6,048 bases of DNA. Source: Candidatus Bathyarchaeota archaeon B63 (GTDB taxonomy: Archaea; Thermoproteota; Bathyarchaeia; Bathyarchaeales; DTEX01). The stretch is from assembly GCA_001593845.1 (NCBI GenBank), contig LUCF01000056.1:1-6048 (forward strand), given 5' to 3'. The position numbers were made by a program, and so were the translations under genes. Below the pieces are notes generated by a model. That model saw only the letters and a program-made list of their open reading frames with translations. It was not told the DNA's origin and ran no database searches. Shown in pieces: positions 1 to 5,310 of this stretch. Each line of letters starts with the position of its first letter. Position 1 is the first letter of the stretch.

Positions 1-2
1 GG

Positions 3-185
3 GTCAGCATACAAGAGATAACTGACAGTTTCGTGAAGGTTGATGAGAAGACATTAACGTCCCCCAAGCCGTCCAATGTGAAGGTATACGAAGAATTACA
101 GGAAATCCAGAATGAGGTCAGCCTATCCCTCAGAAGGGTCTTCAGCAGGCACCGGGGATACCTAAACCGATTCGTCTCCCAGTAG
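3..185 (+). CDS. C-terminal end of a probable FGGY-family carbohydrate kinase (partial)
   Basis: The reading frame is open from the left edge and stops at TAG 183-185, giving the last 60 residues of a protein that begins outside the window. The visible tail includes PKPSNVKVYEELQEIQNEVS and then a basic SLRRVF segment. This resembles the usual end of FGGY sugar kinases such as xylulokinase, where a P-x-P-x-N-x-x-x-Y element leads into a final amphipathic helix with repeated Tyr/Leu. These kinases phosphorylate pentoses, hexoses or polyols with ATP in the cytoplasm. No catalytic or ATP-binding part is visible, so the family call rests only on this short tail and the substrate cannot be given. 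A sugar-type dehydrogenase gene follows on the same strand, which fits, but a terminator-like tract and separate promoter lie between them. It could be another helical C-terminus. Confidence 0.5.
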   Translation, partial: VSIQEITDSFVKVDEKTLTSPKPSNVKVYEELQEIQNEVSLSLRRVFSRHRGYLNRFVSQ

Positions 186-227
186 GCTCAATAAACCCAC
201 GCCTCCCCTAGGCCTTCGGGGCTCTCT

Positions 228-244
228 CCCTCTTTCTTTTTTCC
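228..244 (+). terminator. Pyrimidine/T-rich terminator after the putative kinase gene
   Basis: About 45 bases after the stop codon the + strand runs into a C/T tract that includes six consecutive T residues (237-242). Archaeal RNA polymerase stops at oligo-T tracts without needing a hairpin. A weak 4-bp CCCC/GGGG pairing (205-208 with 218-221) lies just upstream. The position, after one gene and ahead of the next promoter, supports termination here. Confidence 0.5.
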
Positions 245-272
245 ACACGGGTTTGCACCGCAGAATATTTTT

Positions 273-281
273 CTTTATAAA
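273..281 (+). promoter_or_regulatory. Weak TATA-like element, possible distal promoter
   Basis: CTTTATAAA resembles an archaeal TATA box and is preceded by A/T-rich bases. It would place transcription start near 303, immediately ahead of the stem-loop at 308-330. If used, it would give the oxidoreductase gene a leader of roughly 130 bases, or drive a small RNA. The proximal element at 375-389 is a better match, so this one is uncertain. Confidence 0.25.
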
Positions 282-307
282 GGCATACAACTTCGTATCT
301 GAACGTG

Positions 308-330
308 GCCGAGGGAAGGGTCAACTCGGC
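308..330 (+). other. 6-bp inverted repeat / stem-loop
   Basis: GCCGAG (308-313) and CTCGGC (325-330) are perfectly complementary across an 11-base purine-rich loop. Neither arm can be extended. It lies between two promoter-like elements in the intergenic region. It may be an RNA hairpin in a long leader or a protein site; 6-bp arms alone are only modest evidence. Confidence 0.3.
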
Positions 331-374
331 ATATCTTAGGCCTTTAATCGAGAATTTAACGAGAAACTGGGTGC

Positions 375-389
375 ATAAATCTTTTATAT
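375..389 (+). promoter_or_regulatory. BRE/TATA core promoter of the oxidoreductase gene
   Basis: ATAAAT (375-380) fits the archaeal BRE pattern, purine-rich with central AA, and is followed directly by CTTTTATAT (381-389), a good TATA box. With the usual 25-27 base spacing, transcription should start around 410-414, giving a leader of about 22-26 bases with a ribosome binding site. Confidence 0.65.
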
Positions 390-395
390 CAGATA

Positions 396-412
396 GTGAT
401 GGAAACCATCAC
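396..412 (+). promoter_or_regulatory. Perfect 7-bp inverted repeat at the predicted transcription start (putative operator)
   Basis: GTGATGG-AAA-CCATCAC is a perfect inverted repeat with 7-bp arms and a 3-base centre. It starts 7 bases after the TATA box and ends at the predicted transcription start. Sites between TATA and +1 are typical for archaeal repressors that block RNA polymerase recruitment. The regulator is not visible in the window. The alternative, an RNA hairpin, is less likely because most of the repeat would lie upstream of the start of the message. Confidence 0.5.
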
Positions 413-423
413 ATTTCATCTCT

Positions 424-427
424 GGAG
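424..427 (+). promoter_or_regulatory. Shine-Dalgarno site deciding the oxidoreductase start
   Basis: GGAG at 424-427 lies 8 bases before ATG 436. It overlaps the other in-frame start, GTG 427, so it cannot serve that codon. This favours ATG 436. Confidence 0.6.
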
Positions 428-435
428 TGACCTGG

Positions 436-1578
436 ATGGAAAGGATAAACATCGCTTTGGTTGGCTGCGGCGGGATAGCGGGGGCTCATGTCAACGGATA
501 CCGCGACCTCCACGGTAGGGGACTGAGAATCTTCAATCTGAAGGCGGTCTGCGATGTTTCTGAGGAAAACGCGGAGTCTAAGGCGGAGATTATAGAGAAG
601 TTTCAAGGCTATAAGCCGACCGTTTATTCGAGCCTCGACAAGATGCTCAGTAATGAGAGCATAGATGCGGTGGACATCTGCCTGCCTCATAATGTTCATC
701 ACACAGTAGCCTGTGAATGCCTGGATAGGGGACTTCACATCATGATAGAGAAGCCGCTGGGCATAACGATGAGGGCGGCGAGGCTCATAATTCAAAAAGC
801 CGAGAAGACGGGTAAGGTGGTAGCCGTCGCCGAGAATTACCGAAGAGACCCGACGGAGCGAGCTAAGCACTGGGCTGCAAAGAGGGGATTGATAGGAGAG
901 CCGCGGATGGTCATCTGGATGGCTGCCACGTGGGGCCCGAAGCCGTGGGGCTGGAGAGAGGATAAATTCGTGGCGGGCGGCAGCTGGGTCTTCGACGGCG
1001 GGGTGCACTGGGCTGATCTGGACAGGTATCAATTGGGAAGAGAAGCCATCGAGGTTTTCGCGGTGAACCACACATTTGACAAGGTGAAGGAAGGCGTAAA
1101 GGTTACAGTGGATGACATGACTATGGCGATAGTCAGATACGAGGGGAACGTCTACTCCCAGTGGCTTTGGACAAGAGCAGCCCCAGCGAAGCGGATGGTG
1201 ACCCATACAATATACGGCTCGAAGGGGGCGCTCAACAATGAGGGCCTCTACCTTCAAAGGGAGGACGGAGCAGTCGAGAGTAAGCAGATGCTGAACGTCA
1301 TAAACGAGATGAGGAACGACTTAGATAGCAGCGAACTGGAGAGGCTCTTCCCAGGAGGCTCAACCAACACCTTCGCTATTGAGCTTTACGATTTCTATCT
1401 GGCCCTAACTGAGAAGCGGAAGCCGGAGGTCGACGCCTATGACGGATACAAGGACATGGCGATACCCATGGGCTTCTACGAGTCAGCCGCCCTAAATAGG
1501 CCGGTAACCGTAAGGGATGTGGAGGAGCTACGCGTGGAGGAGTACCAAAAGGAGATAAACGAGAGGCTTGGGATTTAA
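436..1578 (+). CDS. Gfo/Idh/MocA-family NAD(P)-dependent oxidoreductase
   Basis: This 380-residue protein is a typical length for the Gfo/Idh/MocA family, whose members oxidise or reduce sugars, inositols and sugar derivatives with NAD(P) in the cytoplasm. Numbering is from ATG 436. The N-terminal Rossmann domain has VGCGGIAGAH (about residues 9-18). The family EKPLG motif at 105-109 supplies the catalytic Lys106. The C-terminal alpha/beta domain has GGSWVFDGGVHWADL, with Asp187 and His191 in the D-x3-H spacing used for catalysis. Between them is a tryptophan-rich stretch (Trp161, 166, 171, 173, 184, 192) that probably lines the substrate pocket. GTG 427 would add three residues but overlaps the ribosome binding site. 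There is no signal peptide. The upstream kinase-like fragment suggests sugar catabolism, but the substrate is unknown. An own promoter with an operator-like palindrome suggests regulated expression. Confidence 0.92.
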   Translation: MERINIALVGCGGIAGAHVNGYRDLHGRGLRIFNLKAVCDVSEENAESKAEIIEKFQGYKPTVYSSLDKMLSNESIDAVDICLPHNVHHTVACECLDRGLHIMIEKPLGITMRAARLIIQKAEKTGKVVAVAENYRRDPTERAKHWAAKRGLIGEPRMVIWMAATWGPKPWGWREDKFVAGGSWVFDGGVHWADLDRYQLGREAIEVFAVNHTFDKVKEGVKVTVDDMTMAIVRYEGNVYSQWLWTRAAPAKRMVTHTIYGSKGALNNEGLYLQREDGAVESKQMLNVINEMRNDLDSSELERLFPGGSTNTFAIELYDFYLALTEKRKPEVDAYDGYKDMAIPMGFYESAALNRPVTVRDVEELRVEEYQKEINERLGI

Positions 1579-1603
1579 GCCCGAAAAGCCGCCCGTTCAT
1601 GAC

Positions 1604-1621
1604 CAATAAAGTTTTTTAATC
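1604..1621 (+). promoter_or_regulatory. BRE/TATA core promoter of elp3, overlapping a T6 tract
   Basis: AATAAA (1605-1610) followed by GTTTTTTAATC (1611-1621) looks like a BRE plus TATA box 29-45 bases before ATG 1650. Transcription would start near 1641-1645, leaving a leader of only about 5-9 bases, so the gene is probably read as a nearly leaderless message. No Shine-Dalgarno site is present, which agrees. The T6 run lies 33 bases after the oxidoreductase stop and could also end that transcript. Confidence 0.55.
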
Positions 1622-1649
1622 CTCCCTTTTCATTTCTAGTCGGAAGATA

Positions 1650-3233
1650 ATGGCAGCTAACATCTTCGAGGACATCATACACAGCCTGATGGAGATTCCG
1701 AATCCGTCAAGGGAAGACGTGAACAGAGTCAAGGTTAGGGTATCCGAGCGATATGGGCTGAGCCGCGTTCCAAGCAACTCCGAGATAATCCGCCACCTCA
1801 CCCCCATGCAGAAGACGAAGCTCCTAAGGGCCCTTCAGAGAAAGAAGGTACGGTCAGCCTCAGGAGTCACGATAATAGCGGCGATGACGAGGCCGTGGCC
1901 ATGCCCACAGAAGGAGCCCTGCGCCTACTGTCCCGGAGGGCCCTCTCAAGGGGTTCCCCAGAGCTATACGGGCCGAGAGCCAGCGGCGATGAGGGGATGG
2001 CAGAATGACTACGACCCATACAGACAGGTTAGGCATAGGATAGACCAGTATACCGCGATTGGGCATACAGTGGACAAGGTTGAACTCATAATCATGGGAG
2101 GGACATTCCCAAGCTCACCCGTGGAGTATCAGGAATACTTCATTCAGAAGTGCCTCGACGCCATAACTGGGAGGCCCTCGAGGTCGCTTGAGGAGGCGAA
2201 GAAGCTCGCCGAGACAAGCCGCATAAGAAACGTCGGGATAACCGTTGAGACCCGCCCGGACTGGTGTAAGGAGACCCATGTCGACAGAATGTTATCTATG
2301 GGAGTAACCCGCGTAGAGATCGGCGTCCAGAACGTCTACGACGACATATATGAGATTGTGAACCGAGGTCACAAAGTAAGCGACGTCATCGAAGCCACGA
2401 GGATACTGAAGGACTCCGGGCTGAAGGTCGTCTATCACATGATGCCGGGGCTTCCAGGATCAAACCTCAAACGTGACCTGGAGGGGTTCAGAAGGATCTT
2501 CCATGACCCCGACTTCAAGCCTGACATGCTCAAGATATATCCATGCCTCGTTATAGAGGGGACGAAGCTCTACGAATGGTGGAGAAGAGGCCTATACAAC
2601 CCATACACGACTGAGGAGGCCGTTGACCTGATCGTTCAGGTGAAGAAGATTGTTCCCGAATGGGTCAGGATTATGCGTGTCCAAAGGGACATCCCGGCGT
2701 ACATGATAGTCGACGGGGTGGACAGAAGCAATCTACGCGAGTTAGCTCTAAACCGCCTAAGGGAGGAGGGGTACAGATGCAGATGCATAAGATGCAGGGA
2801 GGCCGGTCACCGCTGGCTGAGGGATCACATCCAACCGAACCCAGAAAGCATAGAGGTGCATGTTCAAGGATATGAGGCTTCCGGGGGAAAGGAGTTCTTC
2901 ATCTCATCAGAGGACGAGGAGAACGACGTTCTTGTAGGATACCTACGGCTTAGGTTCCCATCAGAGAAGGCTCATAGGCCGGAGATCCGAGGGAAAAGCG
3001 TCTCTCTGATTCGGGAGCTCCGCGTCTGCGGCGAGATGGTTCCGGTTGGGAGGCATTCAGACCACGCCCTCCAGCACAGGGGCTGGGGGAGAAGGCTCAT
3101 CGAAGAGGCTGAGAGGATCAGCCGCGAGTGGGGAATGGAGAGGATCATCGTGACCAGCGCCCTGGGAACGAAGGAGTATTACAGGAAGCTCGGGTTTTCC
3201 TACGACGGCGCATACATGAGCAAGGCTCTTTAG
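1650..3233 (+). CDS. elp3: Elp3, tRNA uridine(34) carboxymethyl-forming radical SAM/acetyltransferase
   Basis: This 527-residue protein aligns along its full length with archaeal and eukaryotic Elp3, the catalytic subunit of Elongator. It uses S-adenosylmethionine and acetyl-CoA to start the cm5U-type modification of wobble uridine in tRNA. Residues 1-70 form the basic N-terminal tRNA-binding part. The radical SAM core (about 70-370) carries Cys85, Cys91 and Cys94 for the 4Fe-4S cluster, followed by CPGG and the Elp3 signatures QSYTGREPAAMR, IMGGTF, ETRPD, EIGVQ, HMMPGLPG, LKIYP and RVQRDIP. A linker with Cys377, Cys379 and Cys382 fits the zinc site. The GNAT domain (about 400-527) has LRVCGEMVPVG, the acetyl-CoA loop QHRGWGRR (475-482), and YYRKLGF near the end. 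Archaea generally lack the other Elongator subunits, so it probably acts alone. All key residues are intact. ATG 1650 is the natural start, with a leaderless-type promoter. Confidence 0.96.
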   Translation: MAANIFEDIIHSLMEIPNPSREDVNRVKVRVSERYGLSRVPSNSEIIRHLTPMQKTKLLRALQRKKVRSASGVTIIAAMTRPWPCPQKEPCAYCPGGPSQGVPQSYTGREPAAMRGWQNDYDPYRQVRHRIDQYTAIGHTVDKVELIIMGGTFPSSPVEYQEYFIQKCLDAITGRPSRSLEEAKKLAETSRIRNVGITVETRPDWCKETHVDRMLSMGVTRVEIGVQNVYDDIYEIVNRGHKVSDVIEATRILKDSGLKVVYHMMPGLPGSNLKRDLEGFRRIFHDPDFKPDMLKIYPCLVIEGTKLYEWWRRGLYNPYTTEEAVDLIVQVKKIVPEWVRIMRVQRDIPAYMIVDGVDRSNLRELALNRLREEGYRCRCIRCREAGHRWLRDHIQPNPESIEVHVQGYEASGGKEFFISSEDEENDVLVGYLRLRFPSEKAHRPEIRGKSVSLIRELRVCGEMVPVGRHSDHALQHRGWGRRLIEEAERISREWGMERIIVTSALGTKEYYRKLGFSYDGAYMSKAL

Positions 3234-3239
3234 AACCAA

Positions 3240-3244
3240 TTTTT
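3240..3244 (+). terminator. Short T5 tract after elp3
   Basis: Five T residues begin 7 bases after the elp3 stop codon (TAG 3231-3233). This is the minimum usually needed for intrinsic archaeal termination. No hairpin precedes it, so some read-through into the next gene is possible. Confidence 0.3.
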
Positions 3245-3283
3245 GAGTATGTAGCGCCTCTATTGATTACCCATTAATTGTAA

Positions 3284-3298
3284 GAAAAGGCTTAAATT
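3284..3298 (+). promoter_or_regulatory. BRE/TATA core promoter of the glycyl-tRNA synthetase gene
   Basis: GAAAAGG followed by CTTAAATT (3291-3298) resembles a BRE/TATA pair. It predicts transcription start at about 3318-3324, within GTCGGTAGA. That leaves a leader of roughly 85-105 bases before the possible start codons, much longer than those of the neighbouring genes. Confidence 0.45.
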
Positions 3299-3347
3299 GA
3301 TCTCGCCTCATCTATTCGTCGGTAGACTTAGAATCCGGCATCCCAGA

Positions 3348-3373
3348 CCGATGATTACGCCTGAGATTGTCGG
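3348..3373 (+). other. Possible hairpin in the glycyl-tRNA synthetase leader
   Basis: CCGATGAT (3348-3355) can pair with ATTGTCGG (3366-3373) as an 8-bp RNA stem with two adjacent G-U wobbles and a 10-base loop. The ATG of the upstream ORF (3351-3353) sits inside the 5' arm. The wobbles make it of moderate stability at best. No known riboswitch fold was recognised. Confidence 0.25.
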
Positions 3374-3437
3374 AGAGGCTGGTCATCACACAAATGGTAA
3401 CCTGACCCGTGGGGGAACAGACCTTGAAAGCCGATAA
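3351..3437 (+). other. Glycine-rich upstream ORF overlapping the synthetase start
   Basis: ATG 3351 opens a 28-codon frame ending at TAA 3435-3437, past both possible start codons of the synthetase and in a different frame. It begins MITPEIVGEAGHH and contains five glycine codons (residues 8, 11, 16, 21, 22), including a GGG-GGA pair directly before the TTG start. No clear Shine-Dalgarno site precedes it. It may be a chance frame, but its place ahead of a glycine-charging enzyme makes a leader-peptide role worth considering. Confidence 0.2.
3411..3415 (+). promoter_or_regulatory. Probable ribosome binding site favouring the TTG start at 3424
   Basis: GGGGG can pair with the CCUCC of the 16S rRNA tail using one central G-U wobble. 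It ends 8 bases before TTG 3424, the same spacing seen before ATG 436. GTG 3409 overlaps this site and has no comparable site of its own upstream. Confidence 0.45.
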
Positions 3438-5178
3438 GTATGAGAAGATAAGCGCGCTTGCACGCCGCCGGGGCTTCTTCTGGCCCTCCTATGAGATATA
3501 CGGAGGCGTAAGCGGCTTCATAAACTGGGGGCCGCTAGGCTCCGTGATGAAGAGGAGAATCGAGGATAAATTCAGGGACATTTTCATCCGGAGGCTAGGC
3601 CTCTACGAGATCGAGACCCCGATAATCAGCCCCGAGGTCGTCTTCAAAGCCTCAGGCCACCTCGAGAGCTTCAGGGAGCCGATGGTGGAATGCGGCGATT
3701 GTAAGAGGCGGTTCAGGGCGGACCACCTGCTTCAGGAGTTCGCTGATCTCCCATCCCAAGAGACCGATAGGATGAGGCTCGCGGAGATAAAGGGGGCGAT
3801 CGAGGAGCATGGAATCAGATGCCCAGACTGCGGCGGCCCCCTAGGAGAACCCAAGTACTTCCTGACGATGTTTAAGACTACGATAGGCCCATACTCAGAC
3901 GTTGTAGGCTACGGCCGCCCCGAGGCGGCTCAGGGGATCTTCGTGGAGTTCAGACGCCTATACGAGCAGGTCAGAGAGAGGCTCCCAGTGGGGTTCGCCG
4001 TGATCGGCCATGCACTGAGAAACGAGATCTCCCCGAGGCAGGGGCCCATGAGGCTTAGGGAGTTCACAATAATCGACCTTGAGTTCTTCATCGACCCAGA
4101 GTCTCCAGGGTGTCCCCTCCTAAAGAGGGTTGAGGATGAGACGCTGAACATGGTCCTCGCCGAGAATAGGCTCAGGGGCTCAGAGGAGCCCGTTAAACTG
4201 ACCGTCCGGGATGCTGTTGCCCGTGGCTACATCAAGATGGAGTGGCAGGCCTTCTTCATGGCATTGGCTAAGCGGTTCCTAGAGGAGCTCGGGGTCCCAG
4301 ATGAGAAGCAGCGGTTCATCGAGAAGCTCGATTGGGAGAGGGCTCATTACTCAACTCAGGGATTCGATCAGGAAGTCTACCTCGACCGTTGGGGCTGGGT
4401 TGAGGTCTCAGGCTTCAATGATCGAACAGACTTCGACTTGAAGGGGCACATGCGGGAGAGCGGCGAGGACATGAGAGTCTTCAAGACCCGAGAGAAGCCG
4501 AAGGTGAGGAAGGAGAGAATACTCAAACCGGTGATCCGGAATATCCGCCGGGACTTTAGGGAGGAGATGGGGAGGGTTCTAAACCTGCTTTCCAAGACGA
4601 GACCCGAGGAGATCGAGAAGCACCTCAAGGAGAAAGGCTACTTTATGTTGGGGGGCTTCAGGATCCTTCCGAGCCACGTAAAATTCGAGGAACGCGTAAC
4701 AGAGGAGAAGGGCAGACGGTTCATCCCACACGTCATCGAGCCCAGCTTCGGCTCAGACAGGCTGACCTACGTCGCGCTTGAGTACGCCTACACCGTTAAG
4801 GATGGGAGGGTCATCCTGAGATTGCCGCGTGACATAGCACCTGTGCAGCTGGCCGTACTTCCCCTTGTTCAGAGGGACGGCCTCCCGGAGAAGGCCCGCG
4901 GCATATACGAGGCCCTAATCGAGGAGGGTTTCACAGTCGAGTATGATGAGGCTGGATCGATCGGTAGGAGATACGCCAGATTCGACGAGATCGGGACTCC
5001 CATATGCATAACAGTGGATTACGAAACCTTAAAGGACGGCACCGTCACCCTCAGAGACAGGGACTCGTGGAAGCAGGTCAGAACCGGCGTCAAGCAGCTC
5101 CCAAGACTGCTCTGGGACTTCTTCCGCTTCAAGATGGACTTCACCGGGCTTGGAAGCCCAGTCGGGGAGAAATCGTAG
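3424..5178 (+). CDS. glyS: Glycyl-tRNA synthetase (class II, archaeal/eukaryotic alpha2 type)
   Basis: This enzyme of about 584 residues attaches glycine to tRNA-Gly using ATP and is a normal length for archaeal GlyRS. Numbering is from TTG 3424. The N-terminus has the family block RRGFFWPSYEIYGGVSGF then GPLG, followed by motif 1 (about 40-65). An inserted zinc site has Cys90, Cys93, Cys133 and Cys136. Motif 2 is RNEISPRQGPMRLREF (from Arg199), with the ATP-binding arginine and the RNE glycine/ATP pocket. GWVEVSGFNDRTDFDL (about 324-339) is the glycine recognition segment. Motif 3 is EPSFGSDR (439-446). The anticodon-binding domain (about 463-565) shows APVQLAVLPL, SIGRRYARFDEIGTP and TVTLRDRDS. 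TTG 3424 is preferred because it gives a family-like MKADKYEKI start and has the better ribosome site. GTG 3409 would add five residues, and no start is possible further upstream because TGA 3403 closes the frame. Confidence 0.95.
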   Translation: MKADKYEKISALARRRGFFWPSYEIYGGVSGFINWGPLGSVMKRRIEDKFRDIFIRRLGLYEIETPIISPEVVFKASGHLESFREPMVECGDCKRRFRADHLLQEFADLPSQETDRMRLAEIKGAIEEHGIRCPDCGGPLGEPKYFLTMFKTTIGPYSDVVGYGRPEAAQGIFVEFRRLYEQVRERLPVGFAVIGHALRNEISPRQGPMRLREFTIIDLEFFIDPESPGCPLLKRVEDETLNMVLAENRLRGSEEPVKLTVRDAVARGYIKMEWQAFFMALAKRFLEELGVPDEKQRFIEKLDWERAHYSTQGFDQEVYLDRWGWVEVSGFNDRTDFDLKGHMRESGEDMRVFKTREKPKVRKERILKPVIRNIRRDFREEMGRVLNLLSKTRPEEIEKHLKEKGYFMLGGFRILPSHVKFEERVTEEKGRRFIPHVIEPSFGSDRLTYVALEYAYTVKDGRVILRLPRDIAPVQLAVLPLVQRDGLPEKARGIYEALIEEGFTVEYDEAGSIGRRYARFDEIGTPICITVDYETLKDGTVTLRDRDSWKQVRTGVKQLPRLLWDFFRFKMDFTGLGSPVGEKS

Positions 5179-5264
5179 CCCATTAAAGCCAAGGGCAGTC
5201 TCGGCGAGCCTTCACATCCCATAGTCCTTTAAGGGGGAGCCTGATCTTCAGCTACATTAGTTAG

Positions 5265-5275
5265 GTTTTTTAATC
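5265..5275 (+). promoter_or_regulatory. TATA-like/T6 element before the DUF47 gene
   Basis: GTTTTTTAATC is identical to the element before elp3 and lies 36 bases before ATG 5311. It predicts transcription start at about 5296-5300 and a very short leader without a Shine-Dalgarno site. A second A/T stretch, TATTTAAT (5284-5291), is probably too close to the start codon to be the TATA box. The T6 tract, 87 bases after the synthetase stop, may also serve as its terminator. Confidence 0.45.
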
Positions 5276-5310
5276 TTTCCGAGTATTTAATTGTAGACGA
5301 GCGATCTTGG

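Noticed and set aside
304..330. GTGGCCGAG resembling the D-arm start of a class II tRNA (Leu/Ser)
   Set aside because: No T-arm GGTTCRAATCC, no acceptor pairing and no plausible anticodon stem follow, so it is not a tRNA.
209..344. TAGGCCTT occurring at 209-216 and 337-344
   Set aside because: An eight-base repeat with a palindromic AGGCCT core and no matched spacing to other elements. It is probably coincidence.
409..1257. Long antisense reading frame of 282 codons opposite the oxidoreductase gene
   Set aside because: It mirrors a clearly recognised gene, its residues show no family motif, and GC-rich codon structure commonly opens antisense frames. The same holds for the shorter antisense frames over elp3, the synthetase and DUF47.
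3350..3405. C/D-box sRNA-like pieces (GATGATT followed by CTGA twice)
   Set aside because: The first CTGA is only a few bases after the C-like box, no convincing C' box is present, and the second CTGA is explained by the reading-frame context.
3403..3405. TGA as a selenocysteine codon in the synthetase N-terminus
   Set aside because: No recognisable selenocysteine insertion structure was found, and the family does not need residues upstream of this point. A downstream start is simpler.
5200..5208. Short palindrome CTCG-G-CGAG after the synthetase gene
   Set aside because: Only 4-bp arms with a one-base centre, away from any promoter element. This is expected by chance.
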